Assembly: GCA_013698285.1 (NCBI GenBank)
Contig: JACCVE010000034.1
Location: 1 to 15,146 of the forward strand
Direction of reading: 5' to 3'
Length of the DNA stretch: 15,146 nt
Origin: Chloroflexia bacterium
GTDB taxonomy: Bacteria; Chloroflexota; Chloroflexia; Thermomicrobiales; UBA6265
Shown: one piece after another, positions 14,949 through 15,146 of the stretch
Position numbering within the stretch: the stretch's first letter is position 1
Layout: each line of letters begins with the position of its first letter
Made by a program: the position numbers and the translations under genes
Notes under the pieces: model-generated
Databases searched by the model: none
Seen by the model: the letters and a program-made list of their open reading frames with translations, nothing else
What the model was told of the DNA's origin: nothing

Positions 14949-14975
14949 GAGACCCCTGGCACCGCCAGGGGTCTC
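14949..14975 (+). terminator. Terminator hairpin of the tRNA-Asn gene
   Basis: GAGACCCCTGGC (14949-14960) pairs perfectly with GCCAGGGGTCTC (14964-14975) around the triloop ACC, giving a 12-bp stem 13 nt after the tRNA. The downstream tract (CGCTTG) is only weakly T-rich, so termination depends mainly on the strong stem. Confidence 0.75.
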
Positions 14976-15077
14976 CGCTTGCCCGGGGAACCAGAGCCGC
15001 GGGCGACGGTGGAGATGAACGCGCGGCAGCGACGGTCGGGCCGATGATCGTCAGGATGCACGAGGAGAGAACGAACC

Positions 15078-15146
15078 ATGGCTGAGCATTTCCAGCAGTA
15101 CATCGGTAGCGAGTGGGTCGATGGCGTGGGCGGCGAGACGTTCGAA
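15078..15146 (+). CDS. N-terminus of an aldehyde dehydrogenase-like protein (partial)
   Basis: Only the first 23 codons are inside the window. The ATG at 15078 has GAGGAG 10 nt upstream. The peptide begins MAEHFQQYIGSEWVDGVGG and continues with ETFE. The Y-I-G-x-E-W-V-D-G pattern followed by G-E-T-F-E is the usual N-terminal signature of NAD(P)-dependent aldehyde dehydrogenases, just before the N-P-A/T-x-G-E segment. The nucleotide-binding and catalytic Cys regions lie beyond the edge, so substrate and subfamily cannot be judged. It is separated from the tRNA by a terminator and about 100 bp in which no clear promoter was seen. Confidence 0.75.
   Translation, partial: MAEHFQQYIGSEWVDGVGGETFE

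Overview
The window reads as ordinary chromosome from a GC-rich bacterium, densely packed with GC-ending codons. The best guess is a Chloroflexota relative such as the Thermomicrobia/Sphaerobacter group. The reasons are gene content and protein character: a MurE with a non-DNPR substrate signature beside a FemX-type bridge enzyme, a methylase-MazG fusion, and terminators without T tracts. This assignment is inference and no database was consulted. No mobile element, CRISPR array, rRNA or phage gene was seen.

Left part (1-8524). The window opens with the last 60 codons of a forward gene, probably holA (DNA polymerase III delta). It converges on rpsT (ribosomal protein S20, reverse, TTG start); two U-tract-less hairpins lie at the junction. 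A ~215 bp divergent spacer holds a recognisable rpsT promoter and leader. A forward block follows: murJ (lipid II flippase), lepA (EF4), a tetrapyrrole-methylase/MazG fusion, aspS and an inosine/uridine-type nucleoside hydrolase. lepA-mazG and mazG-aspS overlap by 4 nt (GTGA), so these genes are probably translated in a coupled way. The block joins lipid II export with translation and nucleotide housekeeping.

Right part (14434 down to 8554, reverse strand). A second tight operon runs towards the first and ends 29 bp from it. In transcription order it has a 43-residue helical protein, an unrecognised 691-residue protein with three winged-helix-like units and a long Ala/Val/Pro/acidic linker, a HEAT-repeat protein, a FemABX-type peptidoglycan bridge aminoacyltransferase, and MurE. 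HEAT-femX and femX-murE overlap by 4 nt (GTGA), and the 691-residue gene overlaps the HEAT gene by 38 nt. FemX and MurE act on the third residue of the stem peptide and on the bridge attached to it. MurE carries E-D-P-R-H-E where meso-DAP enzymes have D-N-P-R, so the third residue may be a mono-carboxylic diamine such as ornithine or lysine. The two or three uncharacterised genes ahead of them are the least explained part of the window.

Far right (14435-15146). A ~385 bp stretch without a convincing gene is followed by a well-formed tRNA-Asn(GTT) gene with its own extended -10 promoter and a 12-bp hairpin terminator. The first 23 codons of an aldehyde dehydrogenase-like gene then run off the edge.
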